DNA of 64,000 nt from Isoperla grammatica (taxonomy: Eukaryota; Arthropoda; Insecta; Plecoptera; Perlodidae), in the NCBI GenBank assembly GCA_945910005.1, contig OX246737.1, forward strand, positions 78,051,054 through 78,115,053, written 5' to 3'. The notes under the pieces are model-generated. The model saw nothing but the letters and a program-made list of their open reading frames with translations. It did no database searches and had not been told where the DNA came from. This document shows positions 52,440-64,000 of the stretch, one piece after another. A program made the position numbers and the translations under genes. Every line of letters starts with the position of its first letter. The stretch's first letter is position 1.

Positions 52440-52917
52440 TAAAAATGTTTGATCACGAATATGTTCATTTAATGGCAATCTGATAAGAATTGGCAAAGTT
52501 ACACAAAAGTTACTCGAAAACATTTTTCTGAAACGCAGTAACGGCAAAATGTGAAGTAGCTATATTATAGTAAATTTTTGTTTGGTCACGAATATACTAA
52601 TTTAAACACGATCTGATACAGATTAGAGGCAGAACCGCAGAAATAACATTTCTATTGCTGTAAATAAGTGTTAGTAACGGTTGCAGACCGCGTTGAAATC
52701 ACTGTATGAAATGACAGCGAAAATTCTTAGCAACGCACATTGCACAGTATTCAACAATGTTGGAAAAAATAGCTATGGAAATTAGAAACATGTTTGCAAT
52801 GCTCATTCTTGAATTGTTGTTAGTTTTTGTTTTATTAGCTTTGAGAACTTTTCGCCAGAAAGTTCGTAGATATGGACGCGTTCGCTTATCAACGCGTGAC
52901 ACAGAGCGTTTTTCTAG
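52440..52917 (-). mobile_element. Dispersed repeat family 1, 5' part only
   Basis: In the minus orientation, the 5' half of the family (CTAGAAAAACGCTCTGTG, GCGTTGATAAGCGAACGCG, GGCGAAAAGTTCTC). It is cut off before the GGCTTGTGGATGGTCC region and joined within a few bases to the 5' end of the fullest copy. Confidence 0.75.
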
Positions 52918-53189
52918 TTTTAAACTTTGCATTTGTGAATTATAATGAAAAATCTTGTTCATGCTGCATGCAAGATATATAAACAAAAATCGAAGCTTGA
53001 ATTTTTGTAAATTTCAATACGCGTATGTTTGTCGTTTTGTGTTGTGTATAGTGGCCAGTACGTTTCATTTCGTGAGGTGAGAATATATTCTCAAGCATTT
53101 TAACTGTATTGTATAGAATATGGATTTGAATGAAAGTATTTGGTACGATTACTTGAAAAATTACTACACCACAATTGTTGAAACAATGA

Positions 53190-53537
53190 AATTTATCGAT
53201 ATGCTTAATAAAACCTATGATGTTGTATCCTGCTATACATTTAGCATTATTAACAGCACAAACACTCCCTGTTGTAACAAGTAGTGTGGAACGCTCTTTT
53301 AGCTTGCTTAGGCGAGTGAAAACATGACTGTGATCAAGGAAAGTGTCAACGCACAAAACTTCACAACGTCTAATCGAGTGATTTGCTATGAAGCCCCGTT
53401 TCTTGCAATAAGCATCCAAAACATAAACTGGCCTTCTAATAAATACCACATCAATTGCACATACATTATGTGTTCATTTATTTATTACCCTCCATGCCCC
53501 CCCCCCCCCCCTGCGAGAAATCCTGCCGACGCCCCTG
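53190..53537 (+). pseudogene. hAT transposase C-terminus and 3' terminal repeat
   Basis: Forward frame 53226-53324 reads YPAIHLALLTAQTLPVVTSS and then VERSFSLLRRVKT. This is the hAT dimerisation-domain signature (LP.T...ERSFS.LRR.KT), at the C-terminus of the DNA-cutting enzyme. A TGA follows at 53325-53327 where the family normally has Trp (KTWLR), and the frame upstream is broken near 53189, so the gene is dead. The sequence ends at 53537 with GAAATCCTGCCGACGCCCCTG-type sequence preceded by a C-run, the expected hAT 3' end (complement CAGGGGCGTCGG). The minus frame at 52940-53449 is its antisense shadow. Confidence 0.78.
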
Positions 53538-53588
53538 ATTTATGTGTAATGTTATCGCTTGAGGGTCTAACAATCGGCCCTTGAATCT

Positions 53589-56500
53589 ACAGTACACTTG
53601 ATACGATATCAACGAGGCCTCATCTCTATTTCTGAGTTATGAGTCACTTACCACTGATCACTGTACAAAGCGGACGAAAAAACTTTGAATTACAGTACAT
53701 GCACTTGATACGATATCAACGTGGCCTCATCTCTATTTCTGAGTTATGAGTCACTTACCACTGATCACTGTACAAAGAGTCAGAAACAACTTTGAATAAC
53801 AGTACATGCACTTGATACGATATCAACGTGGCCTCATCTCTATTTCTGAGTTATGAGTCACTTACCACTGATCACTGTACAAAGAGTCAGAAACAACTTT
53901 GAATTACAGTACATGCACTTGATACGATATCAACGTGGCCTCATCTCTATTTCTGAGTTATGAGTCACTTACCACTGATCACTGTACAAAGCGGCAGAAA
54001 CAACTTTGAATTACAGTACATGCACTTGATACGATATCAACGTGGCCTCATCTCTATTTCTGAGTTATGAGTCACCTACCACTGATCACTGTACAAAGCG
54101 GCAGAAACTACTTTGAATTACAGTACATGCACTTGATACGATATCAACGTGGCCTCATCTCTATTTCAGAGTTATGAGTCACTTACCACTGATCACTGTA
54201 CAAAGCGGCAGAAAAAACTTTGAATTACAGTACATGCACTTGATACGATATCAACGTGGCCTTATCTCTATTTCTGAGTTATGAGTCACTTACCACTGAT
54301 CACTGTACAAAGCGGCAGAAACAACTTTGAATTACAGTAAATGCACTTGATACGATATCAACGTGGCCTTATCTCTATTTCTGAGTTATGAGTCACTTAC
54401 CACTGATCACTGTACAAAGAGTCACTAACAACTTTGAATTACAGTACATGCACTTGATACGATATCAACGTGGCCTCATCTCTATTTCTGAGTTATGAGT
54501 TACTTACCACTGATCTCTGTACAAAGCGGCAGAAACAACTTTGAATTACAGTACATGCACTTGATACGATATCAACGTGGCCTCATCTCTATTTCTGAGT
54601 TATGAGTCACTTACCCCTGATCACTGTACAAAGCGGCAGAAACAACTTTGAATTACAGTACATGCACTTGATACGATATCAACGTGGCCTCATCTCTATT
54701 TCTGAGTTATGAGTCACTTACCACTGATCACTGTACAAAGAGTCAGAAACAACTTTGAATTACAGTACATGCACTTGATACGATATCAACGTGGCCTCAT
54801 CTCTATTTCTGAGGTATGAGTCACTTACCACTGATCACTGTACAAAGCGTCAGAGACAACTTTGAATTACAGTACATGCACTTGATACGATATCAACGTG
54901 GCCTCATCTCTATTTCTGAGGTATGAGTCACTTACCACTATTCACTGTACAAAGCGTCAGAAACAACTTTGAATTACAGTACATGCACTTGATACGATAT
55001 CAACGTGGCCTCATCTCTATTTCTGAGTTATGAGTCACTTACCACTGATCACTGTACAAAGCGGCAGAAACAACTTTGAATTACAGTACATGCACTTGAT
55101 ACGATATCAAGTTGGCCTCATCTCTATTTCTGAGGTATGAGTCACTTACCACTGATCACTGTACAAAGCGTCAGAAACAACTTTGAATTACAGTACATGC
55201 ACTTGATACGATATCAACGTGGCCTCATCTCTATTTCTGAGTTATGAGTCACTTACCACTGATCACTGTACAAAGCGGCAGAAACAACGTTGAATTACAG
55301 TACATGCACTTGATACGATATCAACGTGGCCTCATCTCTATTTCTGAGTTATGAGTCACTTACCACTGATCACTGTACAAAGCGGCAGAAACAACTTTGA
55401 ATTACAGTACATGCACTTGATACGATATCAACGTGGCCTCATCTCTATTTCTGAGTTATGAGTCACTTACCACTGATCACTGTACAAAGCGGCAGAAACA
55501 ACGTTGAATTACAGTACATGCACTTGATACGATATCAACGTGGCCTCATCTCTATTTCTGAGGTATGAGTCACTTACCACTGATCACTGTACAAAGCGGC
55601 AGAAACAACTTTGAATTACAGTACATGCACTTGATACGATATCAACGTGGCCTCATCTCTATTTCTGAGTTATGAGTCACTTACCACTGATCACTGTACA
55701 AAGCGGCAGAAAAAACTTTGAATTACAGTACATGCACTTGATACGATATCAACGTGGCCTCATCTCTATTTCTGAGTTATGAGTCACTTACCACTGATCA
55801 CTGTACAAAGCGGCAGAAACAACGTTGAATTACAGTACATGCACTTGATACGATATCAATGTGGCCTCATCTCTATTTCTGAGGTATGAGTCACTTACCA
55901 CTGATCACTGTACAAAGCGTCAGAAACAACTTTGAATTACAGTACATGCACTTGATACGATATCAACGTGGCCTCATCTCTATTTCTGAGTTATGAGTCA
56001 CTTACCACTGATCACTGTACAAAGCGGCAGAAACAACTTTGAATTACAGTACATGCACTTGATACGATATCAACGTGGCCTCATCTCTATTTCTGAGTTA
56101 TGAGTCACTTACCACTGATCACTGTACAAAGCGGCAGAAACAACTTTGAATTACAGTACATGCACTTGATACGATATCAACGTGGCCTCATCTCTATTTC
56201 TGAGTTATGAGTCACTTACCACTGATCACTGTACAAAGCGGCAGAAACAACGTTGAATTACAGTACATGCACTTGATACGATATCAACGTGGCCTCATCT
56301 CTATTTCTGAGGTATGAGTCACTTACCACTGATCACTGTACAAAGCGGCAGAAACAACTTTGAATTACAGTACATGCACTTGATACGATATCAACGTGGC
56401 CTCATCTCTATTTCTGAGTTATGAGTCACTTACCACTGATCACTGTACAAAGCGGCAGAAACAACTTTGAATTACAGTTCATGCACTTGATACGATATCA

Positions 56501-57321
56501 ACGTGGCCTCATCTCTATTTCTGAGTTATGAGTCACTTACCACTGATCACTGTACAAAGCGGCAGAAACAACGTTGAATTACAGTACATGCACTTGATAC
56601 GATATCAACGTGGCCTCATCTCTATTTCTGAGGTATGAGTCACTTACCACTGATCACTGTACAAAGCGGCAGAAACAACTTTGAATTACAGTACATGCAC
56701 TTGATACGATATCAACGTGGCCTCATCTCTATTTCTGAGTTATGAGTCACTTACCACTGATCACTGTACAAAGCGTCAGAAACAACTTTGAATTACAGTA
56801 CATGCACTTGATACGATATCAACGTGGCCTCATCTCTATTTCTGAGTTATGAGTCACTTACCACTGATCACTGTACAAAGCGGCAGAAACAACTTTGAAT
56901 TACAGTTCATGCACTTGATACGATATCAACGTGGTCTCATCTCTATTTCTGAGTTATGAGTCACTTACCACTGATCACTGTACAAAGCGGCAGAAACAAC
57001 GTTGAATTACAGTTCATGCACTTGATACGATATCAACGTGGCCTCATCTCTATTTCTGAGGTATGAGTCACTTACCACTGATCACTGTACAAAGCGGCAG
57101 AAACAACTTTGAATTACAGTACATGCACTTGATACGATATCAACGTGGCCTCATCTCTATTTCTGAGTTATGAGTCACCACTGATCACTGTACAAAGCGG
57201 CAGAAACAACGTTGAATTACAGTACATGCACTTGATACGATATCAACGTGGCCTCATCTCTATTTCTGAGTTATGAGTCACCACTGATAACTATACAAAG
57301 AGTCAGAAACAACTTTGAATT
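53589..57321. repeat. 107-bp satellite, about 35 units
   Basis: CTTGATACGATATCAACG anchors at 53597, 53704, 53811 and onward give a 107-bp period. Two terminal units carry a 5-bp deletion (GAGTCACCACTG for GAGTCACTTACCACTG, near 57176 and 57277). Nearly every unit holds ATGAGTCA, the AP-1/bZIP core, and the palindrome GATATC. Linked variants (GGTATGAG, AACGTTGAA, GCGTCAG) recur at regular multi-unit intervals, indicating higher-order amplification. No coding. Confidence 0.96.
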
Positions 57322-57865
57322 CAATTTGAACGGTTCTATGCTAACGAAGGTAATAAACTCGCAAAAACTTTCAGTGAAATTCATGAGGATTCGCCTGAGT
57401 GTTTCATTGAATATGGAATTTGAATCGCGCTGCCACTCGTCGCTCGTCTATCGTCTGTGCGCGCCTACTTATGCATCATCCACGGCCAAGTCAAGACGAA
57501 GAAGTGAATCACATTTTTATGAAGCCATTTGGACCATTGCACCTGTGGTTGCCAAGACGACTTCCGCCAGTCTGAGGGCCGAATATTGTAAATTATTCGT
57601 TTCGTTTCTATGAATGAAACCACGATGAGATTCTCAACACTCAACACTATAAACATGGCCCACATACGGAGTAAACTCCCTAATTCACACTCCTTATCAC
57701 ATATGAGCCCATTGCCACAATTATCCCTCAAGAGTCAAGATGTTCTTATGCTGCCGCGTTTGCACTTCCAGATAATATCCTCACTTATCAACTTCAATAT
57801 AACAAAATTAATATTAAACTCACATTTCCCATAAAGTGCAAAATCAACTGCTATATTTCGCTCTT
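57322..57865. other. Unannotated sequence between arrays
   Basis: Moderately GC-rich. Overlapping frames on both strands (57248-57613 plus, 57465-57731 minus) do not show a family I recognise. A decayed exon is possible. Confidence 0.35.
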
Positions 57866-58913
57866 GAACTGTACTCAACACAGTGAATACTCAGTTTCTA
57901 TTGACTGTGCAATTATTATAATAGTCTCACTTATCAACTGTACTCAACACAGTGAATACTCAGTTCCTATTGACTGTGCAATTATTATAATAGTCTCACT
58001 TATCAACTGTACTCAACACAGTGAATACTCAGTTTCTATTGACTGTGCAATTATTATAATAGTCTCACTTATCAACTGTACTCAACACAGTGAATACTCA
58101 GTTTCTATTGACTGTGCAATTATTATAATAGTCTCACTTATCAACTGTACTCAACACAGTGAATACTCAGTTTCTATTGACTGTGCAATTATTATAATAG
58201 TCTAACTTATCAACTGTACTCAACACAGTGAATACTCAGTTTCTATTGACTGTGCAATTATTATAATAGTCTCACTTATCAACTGTACTCAAAACAGTGA
58301 ATACTCAGTTTCTATTGACTGTGCAATTATTATAATAGTCTCACTTATCAACTGTACTCAACACAGTGAATACTCAGTTTCTATTGACTGTGCAATTATT
58401 ATAATAGTCTCACTTATCAACTGTACTCAACACAGTGAATACTCAGTTTCTATTGACTGTGCAATTATTATAATAGTCTCACTTATCAACTGTACTCAAC
58501 ACAGTGAATACTCAGTTTCTATTGACTGTGCAATTATTATAATAGTCTCACTTATCAACTGTACTCAACACAGTGAATACTCAGTTTCTATTGACTGTGC
58601 AATTATTTTAATAGTCTCACTTATCAACTGTACTCAACACAGTGAATACTCAGTTTCTATTGACTGTGCAATTATTATAATAGTCTCACTTATCAACTGT
58701 ACTCAACACAGTGAATACTCAGTTTCTATTGACCGTGCAATTATTATTATAGTCTCACTTATCAACTGTACTCAACACAGTGAATACTCAGTTTCTATTG
58801 ACTGTGCAATTATTATAATAGTCTCACTTATCAACTGTACTCAACACAGTGAATACTCAGTTTCTATTGACTGTGCAATTATTAAAATAGTCTCACTTAT
58901 CAACTGGACTCAA
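57866..58913 (+). repeat. 69-bp minisatellite, about 15 units
   Basis: ACTGTACTCAACACAGTGAA recurs every 69 bp (57868, 57937 and so on). Units are almost identical. As 69 is 23 codons, one forward frame reads a 23-residue repeat (NCTQHSEYSVSIDC plus AIIIIVSLI). It is open for the first five units and stopped at 58203 by a TCA-to-TAA change. The frame then stays in register across the remaining units. No start or splice structure supports a gene. Confidence 0.95.
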
Positions 58914-60205
58914 GATAAACGTAAACTTTCTATATCCAAGCGAGATTACGTATTGATGAGAGATGAGGAATGTGATAACAGCTAATTGATGGAAATACGC
59001 GCCCGCACTCTCAAGCTTCGATTGCAGCGTCAACCTTAACTTCGATTACTAAACCACGCTGCTTACGCTAATCGATGTTTAGGCCGGACTATACTTTGTA
59101 CTAAAGGTAATTAACACTTAAGTAGAATATGCCAAATATACATGAATGTAATTGGTACGGTTTAGACAATACAACCTTTGTGAACTATTTATCGAGCTAG
59201 CGTTGTACATGAGAAGATTGTAATAATTATTTAATTTGTACTAATCTTTGACTTGTAATTTTCAAGCTGATTACTGAATATGATAGAAAAATTCCAATTC
59301 CACGGTAGACATTGTTTTTCAGGAATCGGGACATTTTAACATGGTATGCGGGGATCCTGCAGGACTGTGCGCTTCACCCTGGCGGGAATGACAGGAATGG
59401 TTAGATTCTCTAAATATTCAGAACGTTCAAAACATAGAGTAAAGGGGACGATTTATTTCACCCGACTCCAATCACGACGTGTTCATCTTTAGTATCCTAA
59501 ACAAAGCTTGGGCCCCTAATAACACAAGTGGCATGTTCTTTGTACAGCTGGTATAGTGATAGCACGCATAATAATTAATTTTGAAGCCCAATTACTATTA
59601 AGATTAATATAACAAACAATATTTTCAAAGAACATCAGTAAATATTGAATGTTGTTATTCATTTTCTGAAGATTTGAAAACACATTGAAGTATATAGCAG
59701 ACTTGGAAACAGCTAAATTATAAGTTTCACAAGATCCGTTTTTCAGGGGATGGATTGACGGACCGTGTAAGTTTCATTGTTTCATCTAGGAGGCCGGGGC
59801 AAGGAAGGAGGCCGTGGCAAAGTCATCCACATGCCGTTAAGAAAGGGAACTTGCTAGAACTAGAAAATCGAAAACTTTGAACCTTATAAAAATATAATTA
59901 GTTCATTTTTAAACTTTAAAATAACGTTTCTGGTGTCTTAAGATGACGATCTATATATTCCACGCACTTTCAGAATTGTAGAATATTCATGCATGTTTAA
60001 AGTGTCCACATTTTGAAAGTAAAAAACAGGACAGAATAGTTATCAGATAGTAGACTTTGTGGCTTGTAGTTGCGCAGGACAGAAAGGGTCCGCCGGAGGC
60101 GAAAATGTGATTGATGTTTTTATCCGTTAGACAGCATTAACAACAATCTGAGCAAGCAAGAAAGGTTTAAGCAAATACCTTAATAGGAATAGCTTCGCTA
60201 TTTGG
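58914..60205. other. Unannotated sequence
   Basis: AT-rich, no long frame and no repeat seen. Confidence 0.5.
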
Positions 60206-60796
60206 AGGCTCGTGTACATCCACTTTGCGTACGCGTGAAAATTATAGAAATTACGTTAGCCGTTCCCATCGAATGTTGATAATTTTCTTAAGTAAACGTA
60301 AACCAATCAGAACTCACGAATTTCCCACCAATAGGGAACTTGCAACTGACTTCAGAGCCAACAAATGAATCAAACTGATAAACAAACAAGGAGCTGTCAA
60401 AATAATAAAATTGTAACATTATGAAGAAAACGAGGTATGGCGATAGTTTAACTGCGCACCAGTTAAAACTTTTAATTATGGGCAACCAAGTTGTGAGAGT
60501 TTTGAATGTTTCTTGTTTGTTTTGAAGATTTATTTTCAAAATAGAAATGTATAGAAATGTTGTGATGTGGTTTGGTTTGACACTTCGATAAAGAAACAAT
60601 GTTAACTGTTGGTATGTTTGCTCTCTATTGCGCATGCGCCAATTAACCAAATTCTAGAAATTGGAAGAAAGTTGGAGTTGAATCAACTTTTCGCGTCGTG
60701 AAACGTACTTCAATGTGCATGGTTACATGTAAATTCAATATGGCCAACTCTCTAATTTCTGGAAGTTACGTACGCTAAGTGGATGTAGACGGGCCT
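60206..60796. mobile_element. Inverted-repeat DNA element (~590 bp)
   Basis: The left end AGGCTCGTGTACATCCACTT matches the complement of the right end (AAGTGGATGTAGACGGGCCT). It is extended by GCGTACG and GAAATTA on both sides, giving arms of about 45 bp with mismatches. The interior holds a minus frame of 120 codons (60288-60650) with no recognised motif, so this is probably non-autonomous. The target duplication is not clear. Confidence 0.65.
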
Positions 60797-60956
60797 TAAT
60801 TTTGTATAAATTATGAAATTAAAATTAAAATACTAATATTAATTTATTTATTTATTGTGATTCACAGTTATGTTTATGTTATTGACATTGTGTTATTTAC
60901 AGCAGACGAGCCACGAGCTACACGTGAAATCAATATATTGCAAAAACGAGAGAACA

Positions 60957-61030
60957 CAGCGTCCCGTGAACAATTGTCGGAACAACGGGACTCTCCCGTT
61001 TTTAACGGGACGATTGGACACCCTATGCAT
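60957..61030 (-). mobile_element. Possible hAT-type terminal fragment
   Basis: Minus-strand reading starts near ATAGGGTGTCCAATCGTCCC, followed by GTTAAAAACGGGAGAGTCCC and GTTGTTCCGAC. Subterminal CGTCCCG/CGGGAC repeats beside a TAGGGTG-like start are common in hAT elements. Only one end is visible and no duplication was found. Confidence 0.35.
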
Positions 61031-61082
61031 GTTCCCTGTTCCCGGGAAAAAAAATGGTGGAGGCGCCGGGTATTGGTATGGG

Positions 61083-64000
61083 AATGTTGTAGGCTACAAT
61101 GAGCATGGTACTTCTGTCGTCGACTATACCGTGGTTGTAAGGCTGGCAAAACCTACAATGAACATGGTACTTCTGTCGTCGACTATACCGTCAGTTGTAG
61201 GGCTGGCAAGACGACATGAGCAAGGTACTTCTGTCGTCAACTATACCATAAGGACCAATATTCTATAATTATCCCGCTATGGAAGCGGGCCGCTTTGGGT
61301 CGAAAGCGGCCGATATGGAAACAATTGCCGTTCCACAACAATAAAACTCCCTGAATAATTTCCAAAACTAGTGTTATTATTTCTCATTTGTTTCCATATC
61401 GGCCCGCATCCAAAGCGGGATGTATACCGAATAAGGGCCCAGTTGAAACTTGAAGGCTGGCAAGACTACAAAGCGCATGGTACTTCTGTCGTCGACTATA
61501 TCGTCAGTTGTAACTTGTAAGGCTGGCGAAACTACAATGAGCATGGTACTTCTGTCGTCGACTATGCCGTCAGTTGTAACTTGTAAGGCTGGCAAAACTA
61601 CAATGAGCATGGTACTTCTGTCGTCGAGTACACCATCAATTATAACTTGTAAGGCTGGCAAGACTACACTGAGCATGGTATTTCTGTCGTCGACTATACA
61701 ATCAGTTGTAAATTGTAAGGCTGGCAAGACTACAATGAGCATGGAACTTCTGTCGTCGACTAAACCGTCAGTTGTAACTTGTAAGGCTGGATAACTACAA
61801 TGAGCATGGTACTTCTTTCGTCGACTAAACCGTCAGTTGTAACTTGTAAGGCTGGCAAGACTACAATGAGCATGGTTCTTCTGTCGTCGACTATACCGTG
61901 GTTGTAAGGCAAGCAAGACTTCAATGAGCATGGAACTTCTGTCGTCGACTATACCGTATACCGTCAGTTGTAACTTGTAGGGCTGGCAAGACTACAATGA
62001 GCATGGTACTTCCGTCGTCGACTAGACCGTAGTTGTAAGGCTGGCAAGACTTCAATTAGCATGGTACTTCTGTCGTCGACTATACCATCAGTTGTAACTT
62101 GTAAGGCTGGCAAACTACAATGAGCATGGTACTTCTGTCGTCAAATAAACCGTCAGTTGTAACTTGTAATGCTGGCAAGACTACAATGAGCATGGTACTT
62201 CTGTCGTCGACTTTAACATCAGTTGTAACTTGTAAGGCTGGCAAGACTACAATGAGCATGGTACTTCTGTCGTCGACTTTACCGTCAGTTGTACCTTGTA
62301 AGGCTGGAAAGACTAATATGAGCATGGTGCTTCTGTCGTCGACTATGCTGTCAGTTGTAACTTGTAAGGCTGGCAAGCCTACAATGAGCACGGAACTTCT
62401 GTCGTCGACTATACCGTGGTTGGAGGGCTGGCAACACTACAATGAGCATGTTACTTTTGTCGTCTACTATACCGTCAGTTGTAACTTGTAAGGCTGGGAA
62501 GGCTACAATGAGCATGGTACTTCTGTCGTCGACTATACCGTCAGTTGTAACTTGTAACTAGTAAGGCTGGCAACACTACAATGAGGATGGAACTTCTGTC
62601 GTCGACTAAACCGTCAGTTTTAACCTGCAAGGCTGGAAAACTACAATGAGCAATGTACTTCTGTCGTCGACTATACCGTCAGTTGCAACATGTAACGCTG
62701 GCAAGACAACAATGAGCATGGTACTTCGGTCGTCGACTATGCCGTCAGTTGTAACATGAAAGTCTGGCAACACTTGTAAGGCTGGCAAGACTTCAATGAG
62801 CATGGAACTTCTGTCGTCAACCTTAACGTCAGTTGTAACATGAAAAGCTGGCAAGACTTCAATGAGCATGGTACTTCTGTCGTCGACTATACCATCAGTT
62901 ATAACTTGTAAGTCTTGCAACACTTGTAAGGCTGGCAAGACTACAATGTGCATGGTACTTAAATCGTCGATTATTCCGTGGTTGTAAGGCAGACAAGACT
63001 TCCATGAGCATGGAACTTCTGTCGTCGACCTTACCGTCAGTTGTAACATGAAAAGCTGGCAAGACTTCAATGAGCATGGTACTTCTGTCGTCGACTATAC
63101 CGTCAGTTGTAACTTGTAAGGCTGGCAAGACTACAATGAGCATGGTACTTCTGTCGTCGACTATACCGTCAGTTGTAACATGAAAGGCTGGCAAGACTAC
63201 AATGAGCATGGTACTTCTGTCGTCGACTATACTGTCAGTTGTAACTTGTAAGGCTGGCAAGACTACAATGAGCATAGTGCTTCTGTCGTCGACTAAACCG
63301 TCAGTTGTAACTTGTAAGGCTGGCAAGACTACAATGATCATGGTACTTCTGTTGTCGATTATGCTGTCAGTTGTAACTTGTAAGGCTGGCAAGACTACAA
63401 TGATCATGGTACTTCTGTTGTCGATTATGCTGTCAGTTGTAACTTGTAAGGCTGGCAAGACTACAATGAGCATGGTACTTCTGTCGTCGACGTTGCTGTC
63501 GGTTGTCACTTAGAGGCTGGCAAGACTACAATGATCATGGTACTTCTGTTGTCGATTATGCTGTCAGTTGTAACTTGTAAGGCTTGCAACACTACAATGA
63601 GCATGGTACTTCTGTCGTCGACTATTCCGTAGTTGTAAAGGCTGGCAACAATACAATGAGCATGGTACTTCTGTCATCGACTTTACTGTCAGTTGTAAAC
63701 TTGTAAGGCTGGCAAACTACAAAGAGCATGGTGCTTCTGTCGTCAACTATACCGTCAGTTGTGATTTGTAAGGCTGGCAAGACTATAGTAGCATGGTACT
63801 TCTGTCGTCGACTATACCGTCAGTTGTAACTTGTAAGGCTGGCAAGACTAATGTTAGCATGGTGCTTCTATCGTCGACTATGCTGTCAGTTGTATTTTGT
63901 AAGGCTGGCAAGACTACAATAAGCATGGAACTTCTGTCGTCGACTATTCCGTGGTTGAAAGGCTGGCCACACTACAATGAGCATGGTACTTCTGTCGTCT
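61083..64000. repeat. 66-bp minisatellite, about 41 units, open at window edge
   Basis: The unit begins AAGGCTGGCAAGACTACAAT, continues GAGCATGGTACTTCTGTCGT and ends with CGACTATACCGTCAGTTGTA plus ACTTGT. The full unit is 66 bp; shortened units lack TCAGTTGTAACTT. Being 22 codons long, it gives long frames on both strands: forward MSMVLLSSTIPSVVTCKAGK, reverse MLIVVLPALQVTTDGIVDDR. Single-base indels break these every few hundred bases. The array continues past 64000. It is interrupted by the element at 61245-61446. Confidence 0.95.
61245..61446. mobile_element. Inverted-repeat insertion in the 66-bp array
   Basis: Left part TATCCCGCTATGGAAGCGGG...GGCCGATATGGAAACAA and right part TTGTTTCCATATCGGCCCGC...AAAGCGGGATGTATA are complementary. 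The outer ends (GGACCAATATTC and GAATAAGGGCCC) also pair partly. Minisatellite sequence resumes directly on both sides (GACTATACC before, CAGTTGAAACTTG after), so the element landed in an existing array. Exact borders are uncertain. Confidence 0.7.

Noticed and set aside
52940..53449. 169-codon minus-strand ORF
   Set aside because: Antisense to the recognisable hAT transposase tail on the plus strand.
57248..57731. Overlapping 121- and 88-codon ORFs
   Set aside because: They start in or next to the 107-bp satellite, have no recognised domain and lie on opposite strands.
62606..63509. Reverse-strand proteins with LPALQVTTDGIVDDRST repeats
   Set aside because: The 66-bp unit is a multiple of three and open on both strands. 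Indels break the frame and nothing marks a gene.

Overview
The window is eukaryotic nuclear DNA from an invertebrate animal. It is AT-rich, has no compact operon-like coding, and is dominated by tandem arrays and transposable-element (TE) remains. An arthropod is my best guess. The reasons are non-LTR retrotransposon ORFs with an NTR...LYNNLP-type C-terminus, an R4/Dong-like 3' end tied to TAA repeats, a hAT transposase tail and a 5S-derived SINE. The species cannot be fixed from sequence alone. I see no complete host protein-coding gene, tRNA or rRNA gene. The only host-gene-like signal is one candidate first exon at 41273-41382, with a second, weaker one at 44480-44575.

Layout. 1-5000: a small inverted-repeat element, a 98-bp tandem array, one copy of a dispersed ~0.75-0.83 kb repeat, a 59-bp minisatellite and a second inverted-repeat element. 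6000-11650, minus strand: a nested transposon stack. An old LINE (B, endonuclease plus RT) is split by a younger 5'-truncated LINE (A) and by an 800-bp hAT element with a perfect 8-bp target duplication. 12957-13096: a palindromic MITE. 13900-17131: serial 5'-truncated R4/Dong-like 3' ends separated by (AAT)n tracts. One copy keeps the last 166 codons and is interrupted by a 147-bp MITE with a TTA duplication. 17339-23446: a 154-bp satellite (about 40 units). 24220-25705: a 305-bp hairpin element and a 135-bp tandem array. 26992-27409: a 5S-rRNA-headed SINE with a 10-bp target duplication. 31014-32629: 1.6 kb of almost pure TTTA repeat, with a 65-bp direct repeat on either side. 33528-34651: a 23-bp minisatellite open in all six frames. 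35380-41850: low-copy duplications, LINE 3' ends and a (CA)n tract. 45793-50879: a 15-bp satellite (about 339 units). 51357-52917: three minus-strand pieces of the dispersed repeat. 53190-53537: the tail of a hAT transposase gene with its terminal repeat. 53589-57321: a 107-bp satellite (about 35 units). 57866-58913: a 69-bp minisatellite. 60206-60796: an inverted-repeat element. 61083-64000: a 66-bp minisatellite that runs off the window and holds another inverted-repeat insertion.

The parts do not form a pathway. What connects them is insertion and duplication history: retroelements landing in their own microsatellite tails, DNA transposons landing in retroelements, and tandem amplification of short units. 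Most long ORFs here are by-products of repeat units whose length is a multiple of three or whose sequence lacks stop triplets.
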